Of a DNA stretch of 64,000 nucleotides, positions 45,617 to 56,534 are shown in pieces. The notes below the pieces were generated by a model. It did not search any database. It was given only the letters and a program-made list of their open reading frames with translations, and was not told the origin of the DNA. The translations under genes were made by a program, and so were the position numbers. Within the stretch, counting starts at the first letter, position 1; each line of letters begins with the position of its first letter. The DNA is from Haemaphysalis longicornis (taxonomy: Eukaryota; Arthropoda; Arachnida; Ixodida; Ixodidae), in the NCBI GenBank assembly GCA_013339765.2, contig CM023449.1, positions 110,105,849 through 110,169,848 of the forward strand, read 5' to 3'.

Positions 45617-47343
45617 TTAAAGGGACACTGAAGTGATATGTAAACATTGCGGGATTACTTGCGCAAATTGTAGTCCGGAGTACCCAGGCCATGTTTCGAC
45701 CACCCTGGGCGCGTTTACGCGATTTTATTTAGTAGAAAAATTAATTCGAAAATGCTGTCCTCCTCTCTTTACGCTCGCCCATTTTCTGCGGAGTTTTCGT
45801 GTGACGTCAGGAGGGGATAAGCTGGCAATTGGCTGCGCTACTGCACGGCTCCCGGCCTTCAGACGGAGTCAGTCGGCCCAGCGTTTCGTCCGCCGGCCGC
45901 AGACAGGTCGTCGCAATTCGTTCACTCAGTTGAAACGAAGCCAGGACACGTTTGTGAATGGTAGAATTTGCCTTTCTTTACTTTACTTAGTTGTACACTG
46001 TATCTAGCTCCAAGTCAAGGTCACACAAGCGCTTCACACAAGCGCTGCACAAGCGCACATGCGACGCTTCGCTGACTGGTATGCCAGTAGGAAAATATAA
46101 GGCGGAAAACTCTTGAACTTTTTGCGGCGGGAGAAGAGTCAGCGAAGTGCGAAGCGCGAAGCAATGCTAATATAGGCAATACAACAAATAGTCACCTACT
46201 AAGGAAATAAAATCAACTGATATTTTTACCGTACAGACAGACGAAAACTAGGGTGCGGGAAGCACTTTTTTTGCGCTGGGCGAACAAGCACAGCGGTCAG
46301 CAGCACGACTACGCATCTGCGAACGCTTTTCCGTCTACGAAATGCAATTGCTAGACGTGAGCTATTGTGGAAACTCGGGCGACGCTTACTGCACGAGCGC
46401 AATAGCGCTCAACAAATAGTCACCTAAGCTGCTTGAAATGCCAGCTAAATAAAAACGTAATACTGAACTGTTGTACAATATATACCCTATATTACCATTG
46501 CCAGCCGAGCCCGCTCCGTGGCCGAGCGGTCTGGGTTGCTAGGTATGCAACCGTAAGTATTTTGCAAGTCACGAGTTCGAATCCCCGCGGGTACGTGCTT
46601 TTTTTTGTAAGTTAACTTTTTCGTTTTCCACCGATGTTTTCTATATTGAGTTCACCTTTTTTTGGGCCGCAACGTTCATGGCCCCACGAACTAGTTCACA
46701 AAACGCGCGCAGGCTGGCACTGGCGCGCTAGCGAGTTCTCGTTGGCGTGCTGTTGCCATAAGCACCGACTGCTTGCAGGCAGTGGGCACAGGCCAGAATG
46801 AACAGACCCTTGGCCTGGTGCGAACACGCTTTTTACGACACAGGCATGAGGGAGGCAAGATCCAAATATGGGGGAAAAGCGCATCACACTTGGGCGTCTG
46901 CGGGTACGCGGAGGGCGTTCATGCACTGCGTAGGTTTCGGCTAGTGAATGCTACGATTCCAATCCGTCCTAGGAGGCTTATCTTTATGCATTTTTACAGC
47001 TGACAACATGGCAGAAGCGCGGTACGATGATTACTGAGTTATTGAGAATGCCCATCCAACAACGCCAACGGTTGTGTTTTACAGAACCGAAACCGAAACC
47101 GAAACTTGTTTGGTTGCTCACCTTGGGCATCGTCCAATCACGGTGCCCGCTCCTCCTAACGTCACAGCTTTAGTTGGTGCGGCCGCCGCAAAACGCGCAT
47201 GGTAGTTTTTCTTCTTTCGCGCTTTGTAAAATAATTACCGATTTGTCAACCGAATAAACGATGAAAAGTGTGCTAATTTGAGCCAGTCTACGCAGTGCAA
47301 GCAAAAACGGGAGCTTGACAAATTGACTTCAGTGTCCCTTTAA
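45617..47343. mobile_element. TTAA-flanked element with terminal inverted repeats
   Basis: TTAA occurs at both edges (45617-45620 and 47340-47343). Inside, the first 14 bases agggacactgaagt are exactly complementary to the last 14. Imperfect complementarity continues further in: GTGTGACGTCAGGAGG near 45800-45816 pairs with the CTCCTCCTAACGTCACAGC block near 47150-47168. The 1719-bp interior has no transposase frame, so it would be non-autonomous. TTAA targets are typical of piggyBac-like transposons, but the end sequence AGGG rather than CCC argues for caution. A tRNA-like segment lies inside at about 46505-46605. Confidence 0.6.
46505..46605 (+). repeat. tRNA-like segment inside the TTAA element
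   Basis: CCGTGGCCGAGCGGTCTGGG (A box of a Leu/Ser-type tRNA) and, 55 bases later, GAGTTCGAATCCCCGCGGG (B box) are present, followed by a T run that could stop Pol III. The acceptor and T stems do not pair properly when I lay them out, so it is not a functional tRNA. It is a tRNA relic or a SINE head. Confidence 0.55.
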
Positions 47344-47349
47344 ATGTAT

Positions 47350-49500
47350 ATGTCCCAAACTAGAACAGATGTAAGTCATCCAGTTCACGTACGAATAGAT
47401 TGGACGACACTACTGCAATAATTAACACACACACACCGTTATGAGTAGGCAATGCAAAGCGTGAACTTTCGCTAAACACCTGCCATAAGTTGTAACCGTA
47501 GCACTCCGCATATGCATCAGTGATAAGTGATCACGAAAGCGCTATCAAGAGGATTTCAGAATGTATGAAGGAATTTTTTCAGTGTCTTTGGTACATAAAT
47601 TGTGGTTTGTCTAAGCAGCTTCGCTTGCCATCCACCTTCACTGAGTGTAATCATTCGCATGTCAACCATTATCTTTTAAGTGCGGCGCCCTTTAGGGTTC
47701 CGGCTTGTCGTCGTAGCTCTTCCGGCGTCGCTGTATCTAGCCTCTGTAGTAGCCCTTAACGGGTGACTTTGCGTCACGCACCCAAATAGAGGCTTTGAGA
47801 AGATCCTCGCTTCCCCTGGTCGTGTTAGATGGTGGGTTCATCATGTTACGAAGCTGATTTGAACACCATTCGCCCACTCAGGCACATATTAGTCCCAGGC
47901 AAACAGTTGGGGGTGATCTTTGCGCTGCGCCGTTGCCACGGAGGCTGCCGTCACTAGTCCGCAATAAAGTACACGAAAACAGGAATCAGAAAAAAATAAT
48001 GAAGAAACACATTTATTACCTAAAATAAGGAAAACTCAAACCAGTGTCTTCTTAAAGGCATCTTCAGGGACCGCGGCGCCATCTCTTGACTACGTTTGAT
48101 ATCAGCGCAGGGTGATACTGGAACTAGTCAACAGATGGTGCCGCAGCACCTTTGGCAAATTACTGCTCCGCATCACACAGCTTTCACGTCAGCTGGAACT
48201 AGTTATTTTTTAATTTACCTACATGTTCCTTATAGAAACCATTACATTACAGTATAACAAATACCGGTCACCAAAGGGTTTTTGTGCGTTTAAAGGTTTT
48301 GCGTATACCCTCGCTTCAGATGTTATTCATTTCTTTGGCACACTGGCGGAATACCGTCACAAAACACGGGCACTGGCGCTGGTACAACACCCGCAAGAAA
48401 GAAGACGGGTAGAAGTGCTATTTTCATCATTATAAATCACCCCACGTCTACAACAGATACAGATAATCTTGCCGGGGCAAATACCAAACATTGCGTGAAA
48501 GCATCATACACGGCTGGTTACACAGCGTCCGTGGATACACTTCACATGGTACGGACTATTTTCAATAGAATTGTAAATATAAGGCATAAAACGAAACACA
48601 CACTAAGATCCAGAATGCGGAGCATAGATTTGTTGTAGACCCTCATGGTGGCTGCGCCCAACGTAATTGATTCAATGAGTAGATAAATGTTTGCTTGTTA
48701 CAAGGCCCCAGCATGCAGCCAGGATAACGCGCTGCCAAATACAGCACTGAGGGTATGCGTACCCGTGTGGGTATGTACTCCTTTGCTATGCTACTACCTA
48801 AAACCGTAGAGTATTCCCAACGTTTAGCACCTCAGGTCCAAGGTTCGCTTTAGTGCCCTGGGGCTTCGCTCGGTGCCTCCAGCTAGAAGTAAAATGTTCG
48901 GAATGGGTACTTTTTCCAGCGGTCCCACATGGCCACATGAGAATTGGAAGCGTGAATTTAATTCAAACCTAGTCTCTTTGAACTCAACGTTAGACCACAT
49001 TCTAGTTAAGCCTTACGACAATTCAAGCAGCACCACACCAATTTCACGTTGAGGTGCGACATCAGACTGCAAAGCACATGGTAGGCACATTAGGGTTTAT
49101 GTCGGCGCGTCACATTCTCACATGGCCCTTTCCCCCGCTGGACTCCAGTTTGGCGCAAAATATAAATTGGAAATTACTGGACCCTTCATAAGCTAGGCTC
49201 GACAAATTTCGTGCGAAACAGGCGGATGAATGCTGATAGTGTTTTCGCACCAAAAATCAGTTATTGCCCTAACTGGAAGACGCATAACCGACGATGTCAC
49301 CTTGACGAAATTGTAAATTCCAAGGATGGGACGAAATCAATTATCGCTTGCATCCTTTGATATATGAGCTGGGATTTTTTGAAACCATAATTTTTTGGCA
49401 AAAGAAAAACTCACAGTAAAATGTACCACATGTGTTAGTGACACGTCGGTGGCGCCAGGTACCGCCGGAATGTGTTCTCTAGTTAAATTCTTTAATAAAT
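47350..49500. other. No gene seen; one small inverted repeat
   Basis: No convincing coding frame. At about 48068-48150 GCGGCGCCATCTCTTGACTA and its near complement TAGTCAACAGATGGTGCCGC form a hairpin with arms of about 20 bases and a loop of about 40. Confidence 0.45.
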
Positions 49501-49504
49501 CCTG

Positions 49505-49824
49505 CGGCCGAATCCTCCAAAAGACATGGCTTGGTTTTAAAACGACGCGGTGTTGGCATGCCTTTGCATGTCTTTTTGGTCTGGGACGTCTCTGAGGGGC
49601 GAGTAGGGAGTGAAAATGCCATAGGGGAGCACTTCTAGCAAGGCGACGCGCACTGCACCCCGTCGTTTCGCTTGTCGCCTTTCGCCCTTGCTACAGTGCT
49701 CTTATGTGGCATTTCCACTCCCTACCTGACCCTCAAAGCGACGCCTCAATCCAAGAATGCACGTAGACGCATGCCATCACCGCGTCGGTTCCAAACGATG
49801 CCCCTTTTTTGGAGAATTCGACCC
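49505..49824. mobile_element. Foldback / hairpin MITE, copy 2
   Basis: Left arm about 49505-49647 and right arm about 49672-49824 are imperfect reverse complements around CACTGCACCCCGTCGTTTCGCTT. Its ends (GGCCGAATCCTCCAAAA) and centre (CCCCGTCGTTTC, then CTTGTCGC) match copy 1 at 36290-36622. The block order is the same in both: GCATGC/GCAAATGC, GGGTCTGGGACGTC / GGGTTGGGGCCGTC, AGTAGGGAGTGAAAATGCC / AGTAGAGTGAGCTGCAG. Arms have diverged more than in copy 1, so this insertion is older or less constrained. Confidence 0.7.
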
Positions 49825-49829
49825 CAGCT

Positions 49830-50220
49830 GGTACGTGCGAGGTGTTGTTTCGGCGCAAATATCTGAGGTTTGTTATAAATAAGTGGCATAAAATAGGTGC
49901 AGAGACATGTACGTTTGTATCCTAAGATGGAAGGCGCAATAGCGATACTTCGAGTTCCACAGAGCGTGTTTGTACGCAGATGCTGCATTTCCGATCAGTG
50001 CTTCCCGAGCACTAAAGATCATCGAAAAGAGAAAAACAAGCAACGAGGGTTTTTAATCGCCATGTCCCCGGATAGACAAAGGCTCTCTGCGCTTGTGTGG
50101 CTTAAGATGTGAGCGTGAAAATTGCGGATGCGAGATCTGGTAAGTTTTAGCGAGGAGGCGTCAGTGTCAGTGTATCAATATGTTTATTCGGTGAGGCTAG
50201 GTCGGGCTGAACAATATTGC
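49830..50220. other. No gene seen
   Basis: Only chance frames. Confidence 0.35.
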
Positions 50221-50237
50221 TTTGTTCGGAGAGAGCG

Positions 50238-50339
<102 letters not shown>

Positions 50340-50739
50340 TTTTCTGCAGAAAGAAATAGTTTTGGTAGGAAATTGGGGTAAAGAGATGGGCGGGAGCTCA
50401 AAGGTGGCACCTACGGCACCAGATTCAGCAGCTCCTTCCCTCGCGCTCTCAAAGGTAACGAGCCGGTCAAAGCTGCCTCACATTTCTCGAAGTAGAATAT
50501 GTTATTTGTTTGAGATGGCTAGGTTGCGTGCAAGAGGTGGATCTTTCACTGATTTTAGGCCAGTTTTAAGGTCATGTCTGGTGTTCCTACAAACCACCTT
50601 AACGCACATAGATTTTCAGATTCTTGTTGTGGTTTTTAGTCCACAGAGTTCGTGATTCTTCGGCATTGAGACCTCGTTGCAACAACGGGAAATATCGTGT
50701 TCCTAATCATGGGATGAGGACTCGTCCTTAACGTTTATC

Positions 50740-51330
50740 TAGGAAGGCAGCGTGGTAGTCGTGGTCACAAGGAGCACGGTATGCGAGTTCTGATGGCTTT
50801 TGGCCAGTGCGTCGTTCTCTTCCAGACCATTGGGTGCGGGTGCCCAGGGGACGTTACATTTTTCTATTGTGAATGGGAGTATGCTACCGAAGCGTTTAGG
50901 TATTCTTTCTGCCGAAAATAGTATAATGTCCTTTGAGAGTCTGCAATGTTACGGTTTTATTTGATACTTCCGCTATGCGGATTGAGAGGATGGCTCCAAC
51001 TTGGACTTGTTTGTTCCTGTATGTTCGAGGGTCATTCAGCCACAAAGATTTCCTGAATAGTCAACTACGACAATTAAGTCCTCGTGCTTTTAACATCCCG
51101 GAGTCGGTGTATAGTATGGTCTCATGATATTGAAACTTTCCTAGAATGAACTTGATCCTGCCATATCGCCTCTTCATGTGTAGGGTTGGATCCATATTTT
51201 TGGCAGAAGAGGTTTTATGCGGGATCGCTGAATCGGTGCCATGTCTATCATGGCGTGCATTAGTTCCTTTTCATAGTGGCGGAGGGGTGCTGGTCTGCTG
51301 TTCGATAGCCACTCCTGGTTTTGTTTTTTT
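50740..51330 (-). pseudogene. I-superfamily LINE fragment with RNase H
   Basis: Minus-strand pieces in order: KNMDPTLHMKRRYGR (near 51160-51205), the conserved KNMxPxxHxxRR segment just before RNase H in one tick I-type family; ETILYTDSG (near 51101-51125), the RNase H strand with a catalytic Asp; and CNVPWAPAPNGLEEND (near 50815-50860), which corresponds to the WAPAHAGxxGNE block. They are separated by stops and small indels. No RT domain adjoins. It is a third family or subfamily relative to LINE A and LINE B, judging by the motif wording. Confidence 0.55.
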
Positions 51331-51475
51331 CATCACTTTTTCATCCACTTACTTGGTGCTAGGAGAGTGATTTTTTTGTTTTCTTGTTATTGAATTTTGT
51401 ACAGTTGTGCATAGATGATAATTTAGACACAACTTGAGGACATATTCATCGCCATTATAATCCACATCCTATTTC

Positions 51476-51570
51476 AGACCGACTTGACGCCTGCAGGGCG
51501 AAGGACTCTCCCAATGCTCTTGTTCCTTAAACCGCTCTTGCCCGGCGCTTCCCAGTCTATTCTTTGCTCC
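51476..51570 (-). mobile_element. LINE 3' end fragment
   Basis: Read on the minus strand, GGTTTAAGGAACAAGAGCA, then TTGGGAGAGTCCTTCGCCC and TGCAGGCG resemble the 3' end of LINEs such as the RTE copy at 1524-2173 (GGGAGAGGCATTTGCCCTGCAGTGGGCG). No coding part can be recognised beyond it toward 52080. Confidence 0.35.
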
Positions 51571-52235
51571 GAATACTTTTATTTTATATCTGCATCAAGA
51601 GTATTACTTTCCCTGCCTAGACCCGGCTATGCATGTTCATTCTGTCACCCTTTGTCAGTTCGCCTCACGGTGAAAATTGCCAGGTTGAGGACTGCCTTAC
51701 ATGGTGTCCTGATGATGGTGTTCCTTGCGTTTTCTTTGGTGCCGATAAATCTGTAGTGTGGTAGGCGCTCGAATATTCGGGTCGTAATCCGTGGTTGCAT
51801 GAGTCTTACCATTTATTTTTTTTTTCTTGTTCTTGCTCTGCTCTCGGGTAGGCGTTTTGTTTGTTGGCAATTGATTAAGCTTTGTTTTTGGCGATTGTGA
51901 GTTCGGCACTACCCCTTGTCTCAAAAGCAAAGCGACCCTTCGTACTCGAGTGTTCTCTGAGAGAACATCGGTTATATTTTTGGGGGATTTTTAGCTTGGC
52001 CCCGTGGCTCCATCTGTCGCTTGTCAAACCAAGCTTGCAGCAGAGACGGAACCAGGGAAGTATTGACAAGTATTTTGAAAACCTATGTCATTAGACGCTG
52101 TATAGTGGGCTTTATTTTAGTTCTTTCGTGCTTATAGTTTATGCCTTCCTTCATTTCTGAGAGACCGACGTTAATCATTAACCTCCTGCTTTAGTTTGGT
52201 CCCGCAATGTTGGTGCCGGCATGAGAATCGCTAGA

Positions 52236-52362
52236 AAACACACCTGGTGGCTCAGTGGCTAAGGCATTCAGCTACTAATCCCAAGGGCGTAGGTTCGATT
52301 CCTGGCCGCGGCGGCCGTTTTCCTGATGGAAGCAGGAAGCAAAAAAGTAGTGCCCTTCTACT
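52236..52362 (+). mobile_element. tRNA-derived SINE head fragment
   Basis: A box TGGTGGCTCAGTGGCTAAGG (near 52243) and a perfect B box TAGGTTCGATTCCTGG (near 52288), followed by CCGCGGCGGCCGTTTTCCTGATGGAAGC as in the Ruka-like copies. The match then fades (about 52360) without the usual central body and tail, so it is 3'-truncated or recombined. Confidence 0.75.
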
Positions 52363-52889
52363 CTGTGAAGAAGGATGACCTGCCAAGCTGGACGCAGTCC
52401 ACGGAGTGCACGGAACAAAACATGTTTATCGTGATTTCTGATGGAGCGTATTTCCTAGCCAATTAGCTGAATGAACCTTTGACGGATCAAGCTTTGTTCG
52501 TGCAGATAAACATGGAACTGCCTGTGTCCCTCCAACGTCATAACCATCTTACTGTATGCGTAAGTCGGGGTTCAGACTGTTGCGCAACTGTCATAATAAC
52601 TTTAAGGAATCACGTCATTTCACGTCTCAGCCAAACGAACTGCGTGACCTGGTATTTTTTATGTCCATACATCAGGATCCGGGTTTTCCGTCGGTAATCT
52701 GAACATTGCCTAACACACAAACCCAATCCACTCTACCACTAAGGACTCCGGACCGGTCCCATTGGGACGGTTAACGCCCAGCGTTTAAATATCGCACCAG
52801 CACAGTGGACATGTCATCCATCAGCACTCGCATGAAACCTATAGTTGCGCGTGCATGGCTCACCTCCTGCATCCTACTATTCTCCTCTT

Positions 52890-53095
52890 TAAACCCGCGC
52901 ACGCCAAAACCGGGAACCGGTCATGTGCGCGTGCTTACAAGTGACAGACGCCATCGAAAATGTCCCCTGAAAGCCCTCTGAAGAAGTGATAATGGCTCAT
53001 GCCGGCGTTCCAAGCAGCCAAGTTGCTGTTTATCCGGAAAGGATTCGCTGCTACTCCACGAGCTAAACTGGAGACGGTAACGGCGGGGCCAGCAG
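52890..53095 (+). repeat. Direct repeat unit, diverged copy
   Basis: Contains CGCACGCCAAAACCGGGAACCGGT, CATGCCGGCGTTCCAAG and GGAAAGGATTCGCTGCTACT. These are diverged forms of blocks in the unit at about 53464-53667. Confidence 0.6.
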
Positions 53096-53463
53096 CTTTT
53101 TGTTGTTTTTGCACCCATTCGCGCTTGTGTTCGGGCCGACGCTTCAATTCGTGCTCTTCCTCCAAACAAACGGCATGCATCCGTCCCATAACGATTTAAA
53201 ACCTCGAAGCCCTTAAGCTCTATTCTTGCGTACAAACACGTGGCTGTCCGTTTTTCTTCCCCCTCGTATGCAACTTACCGTGTGTGTAAGATGTCTGTAT
53301 CAACCCACATCAACCCACACCCAAACCACTCAATTGAGCAGGGCAACCGACTAACCACATGAGGCATGCAATTTTACATCTAAATAGCAGCAAAATCGAC
53401 ATTTCATCGGTAGCGGCAGGAAGCCTAGCTGTTCGTGCACGTCCCCCTTTTTTTGCTCGAAAA

Positions 53464-53667
53464 CCGTGCACGCATAAACCGGCAACCGGTGATGGCGCAC
53501 ACTTAGGCGTGAAAGACACCGAAGCCGAAGCCTTTCCAAGCCGAAACAAAATATGGGCTCAAGCCGGCGTTGCAACTGGGAAAGTTTCTTTTCTACCGGT
53601 AGGGATTCGCAGCTACTTGGCGAAGTGAATTTGAGGGGAAACGGCGATGGCGGGTTTCGGGAGTTCT
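53464..53667 (+). repeat. Direct repeat unit, copy A
   Basis: 53506-53667 is repeated with few differences at 54467-54628 (offset about 961). It spans GGCGTGAAAGACACCG, AAGCCTTTCCAAGCCGAAAC, GTTGCAACTGGGAAAG, TAGGGATTCGCAGCTACTTGG and GGCGATGGCGGGTTTCGG. The unit function is unknown. Confidence 0.9.
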
Positions 53668-54150
53668 AGGGGGCAGCCCTTTGGCACCGTCACCTGGGCT
53701 TCGCTGGAGCGGCATCTGTTTGTCCGCGTAACCGAGTGAGCAAACGCAGCAGCGACAAAAGAAAAAAACGCAGGGAGCATCTAAAGAAGGTTGAAGTGGA
53801 GTGCGACACGCGCGGCTATGGAGCCATCTCTCTCACTGCCTTTCCCTCACACAATTCTCGTGCGTCGCCACCAAGGAGCGCCCTCCGCCGTATACTTTCC
53901 CCAGACGCTGTTGCATTCTCCGCTATCCAAACCACGTGCAGTTTTCGCGGGAGGTTCAAACATGGTCTGTAACAAATGCTCGCTGCTCCCTTGTGCGGGG
54001 CTAATTCGAACCGCGTGACATTTGTGCGGGAGGTTCAAACACAATTTGCAACATTCTGGCGGGCGGCTGCGGCGCACTGAAGGTAGCAGCAGAGTAGCGC
54101 ACGTTGGAGGGCGTTTTCTGATAACGTGAACACTTCCTGAAACGCAGCCG

Positions 54151-54238
54151 ACATGCGCGGTGACCGAGAAGACTGGAGCTCGCGCTGCGCACAAATTTTA
54201 TAATAAGGAGTGCAGTAATCGTCAGTACATTTTTTACG
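54151..54238 (+). repeat. Dispersed repeat shared with 6882-6970
   Basis: CCGAGAAGACTGGAG, GCGCTGCGCACAAATTT, GGAGTGCAGTAATCGTCA and a T run match the segment at 6882-6970 in the same orientation with moderate divergence. Confidence 0.6.
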
Positions 54239-54466
54239 CCCATCCGTGCTTCTGAATATTTTTCGCAATCATCTGATAACCGCTACTGCCGTTAGCTGCA
54301 AACTTTGCAAACGGCAATAGGTGGAGGCGAGGGGGAAATAATTGCGACAGAGGTTCCAGCGTTGGCGAAGAGGAGCCCCGGAGTGGCGCCGAGTAAATCG
54401 TGACACCGGAATGAAAACTCGGGGGGGGGGGTGGAAGCAGGGGAGGGGGGGTCAGACATATACTTC

Positions 54467-54628
54467 GGCGTGAAAGACACCGTAGCCGAAGCCTTTCCAA
54501 GCCGAAACAAAATACGGGCTCAAGCGGCGTTGCAACTGGGAAAGTTTCTTTTCTACCGGTAGGGATTCGCAGCTACTTGGCGAGGTGAATTTTGAGCGGA
54601 AACGGCGATGGCGGGTTTCGGTAGTTTT
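54467..54628 (+). repeat. Direct repeat unit, copy B
   Basis: Second high-identity copy of 53506-53667. A poly-G run precedes it. LINE C begins about 25 bases downstream. Confidence 0.9.
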
Positions 54629-54689
54629 CGGTGGGCGCCCTTTTAGGGGGGGCAGGTAGTTTTAGGGGGCAGGGGGAAAGCGGTAACAG

Positions 54690-55107
54690 ACAGTCCAGCA
54701 TAGACTACAGTTTAGTGTCCGACACAGCAAACGGAAGGCTGAGGGAAATGAGGATAGATGAAAATGGAACAGACAGCTTAGGAAGCGACCACAAGCACTT
54801 TGGAGGCGCAACCCGGACAAATGTAGAAATAATAGGACAAAATAATTTGAATAATGAGCAGTTGAAGATCATCGCTGATAGATTGGAAGATAAAATCAAT
54901 AAACAACCAGGCGAAAATTGGGATTACGACGAAATTATTGCGTTCATAAAGGGTAAGATGAATGAAGCAAAGCAACGAAACCGATGGAAAGGGAAGAGAA
55001 AGCCGAGAAGCTGGTGGAATAAGAAAAAAATGAGGCTATTGACCAGCCAAGAAAGGCGTCGAAAGAACGTAGAGAAGCAAGAAGAACTGTTATGGAACCG
55101 GAGGTAG
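54690..55107 (+). pseudogene. LINE C endonuclease C-terminus and linker
   Basis: SIDYSLVSD (near 54700) and TDSLGSDHK (near 54770-54795) match the last two strands of AP-endonuclease-like domains, where SDH holds the catalytic Asp and His. The remainder (to 55107) is a very basic, Lys/Arg-rich linker of the kind that precedes RT in many LINEs. The first two thirds of the endonuclease are missing. The apparent start at 54631 lies in the neighbouring repeat and is not a true start. Confidence 0.7.
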
Positions 55108-55148
55108 TGAAGGACAAATGAAATATCTACAGTGGGAAAAAACTAGAA

Positions 55149-56390
55149 GTGCAGAAAATGGTTCAAGCAAATATCAAGCAGAAAAGCGAACAATGGATGG
55201 CAGAAATACGGAAGAAGGACAAAAGCGCATCCAAGAAGTTTTGGAACCACGTAAAATCACTAATCTCAAAAAACGATAACCATCAAAAATTCCTGATTGA
55301 TGAAAAGGGGGTACATTTAGAACGAGAGCATGCGTTGGCGCATATTCATCGAGTGATTAGTGAGAATATTAGGACAATAGTGGTAGGGAAACCAGCACCG
55401 GTAACATCAGTGCCACAGAAGACTGCGGAAAGGGAAATAAGTTTGAGCAACCTTAATTGGAAAAAAGCAGAGCAAAAGGTTTCCCCCAGACAGCAGTGGG
55501 CCCGGACGGAATACCAATGCAACTGATAAACCTGCTTGGACCTAAAAGTAAGGAATCGTTTATGAGGGCAATAGATAAGGTGATAGAAACCAAACAATAT
55601 CCAGAGGACTGGTTAGAAAGTAGGATGAATTTAGTATATAAAGGCAGAGGAGAGAAAACCAGTATTGATTCATACAGACCACTCACAGTAACGTCAGTGG
55701 TGTATAGATTCGTAAGGCAGGCGATAAAATCAGAAATTCAAGCATGGATGGAAGAAAATGAAATACTTGGGGAACTGCAACAATGAATTTAGACAAGACA
55801 GGCGACTGGATGACAATTTGTTCGTGATAACGCAATGCATTGAAATTGCGAAAGCGCAGAATAGACCACTATGGATTACGTTCTTAGACATTAAAGGGGC
55901 ATATGACAACGTAAACAGAGAACGGCTGTGGAGAACGCTGAAACTCAAGGGATTAGATGACGAGTTAGTACAGTTCCTTTTAGCAATCTATAAAGACAAT
56001 AGAGTGCACCTTACTTGGGAAGGACAGAAATGCGCCCAGAACGTCAACATCTATGGGGGACTAAAACAGGAATGCCCTTTCAGCCCAATACTGTTCATGC
56101 TTTACATGGCAGGGTTCGAAAAGAAACTGGAAGAGAGTCAAGTAGGGTTTAGCCTAACCCATATGCTTCAAGGCGAAGTGGTACAACAGCAATTTCCGGG
56201 AAAGTTATACGCAGACGACATTGTTCTTTTAGCTGATAACCAAACCGGTATGCAGCGGCTAAAAAATATTAGCGGCCAGGAAGCCACTGACCTCGGGTTA
56301 GATTTCAGTGCAGAAAAATCAGGAATACTGGTTTTCAATGACGCTACCACTGATGTAGTGTCTTCCAGCAAGGTGAATTGCCTAGAGTGA
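55149..56390 (+). pseudogene. LINE C reverse transcriptase
   Basis: Fragments in order are KSASKKFWNHVKSL (near 55220), a VGPDGIPMQLINLLG block (near 55495-55540), SRMNLVYKGRGEKTSIDSYRP (near 55615-55680), FRQDRRLDDNLFVITQ (near 55788), ITFLDIKGAYDNVNRERLW (near 55875-55930, with the first catalytic Asp), GLKQECPFSPILFMLY (near 56058-56105, in place of GVxQGxPLSP) and LYADDIVLLA (near 56205-56235, the catalytic YADD). Two frameshifts are needed between 55440 and 55800. From 55758 to 56390 the frame is open for 210 codons, so the catalytic core is still intact on paper, although the GLKQEC change would weaken it. Confidence 0.8.
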
Positions 56391-56534
56391 AGGGATATCA
56401 ATATATGGGAGTGTGGATAAACGAAGGGGATAGCTACTTAAGAACTCACAAGGAGCAACTTAAGGTTAAGGGAAAGCGAAACGCAGCTATAATGAAGCAT
56501 AGAGCTCTTTGGGGGTATAAAAATATGAAGTAGT

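Noticed and set aside
46505..46605. Functional tRNA gene
   Set aside because: A and B boxes are good, but the acceptor and T stems do not pair when laid out.
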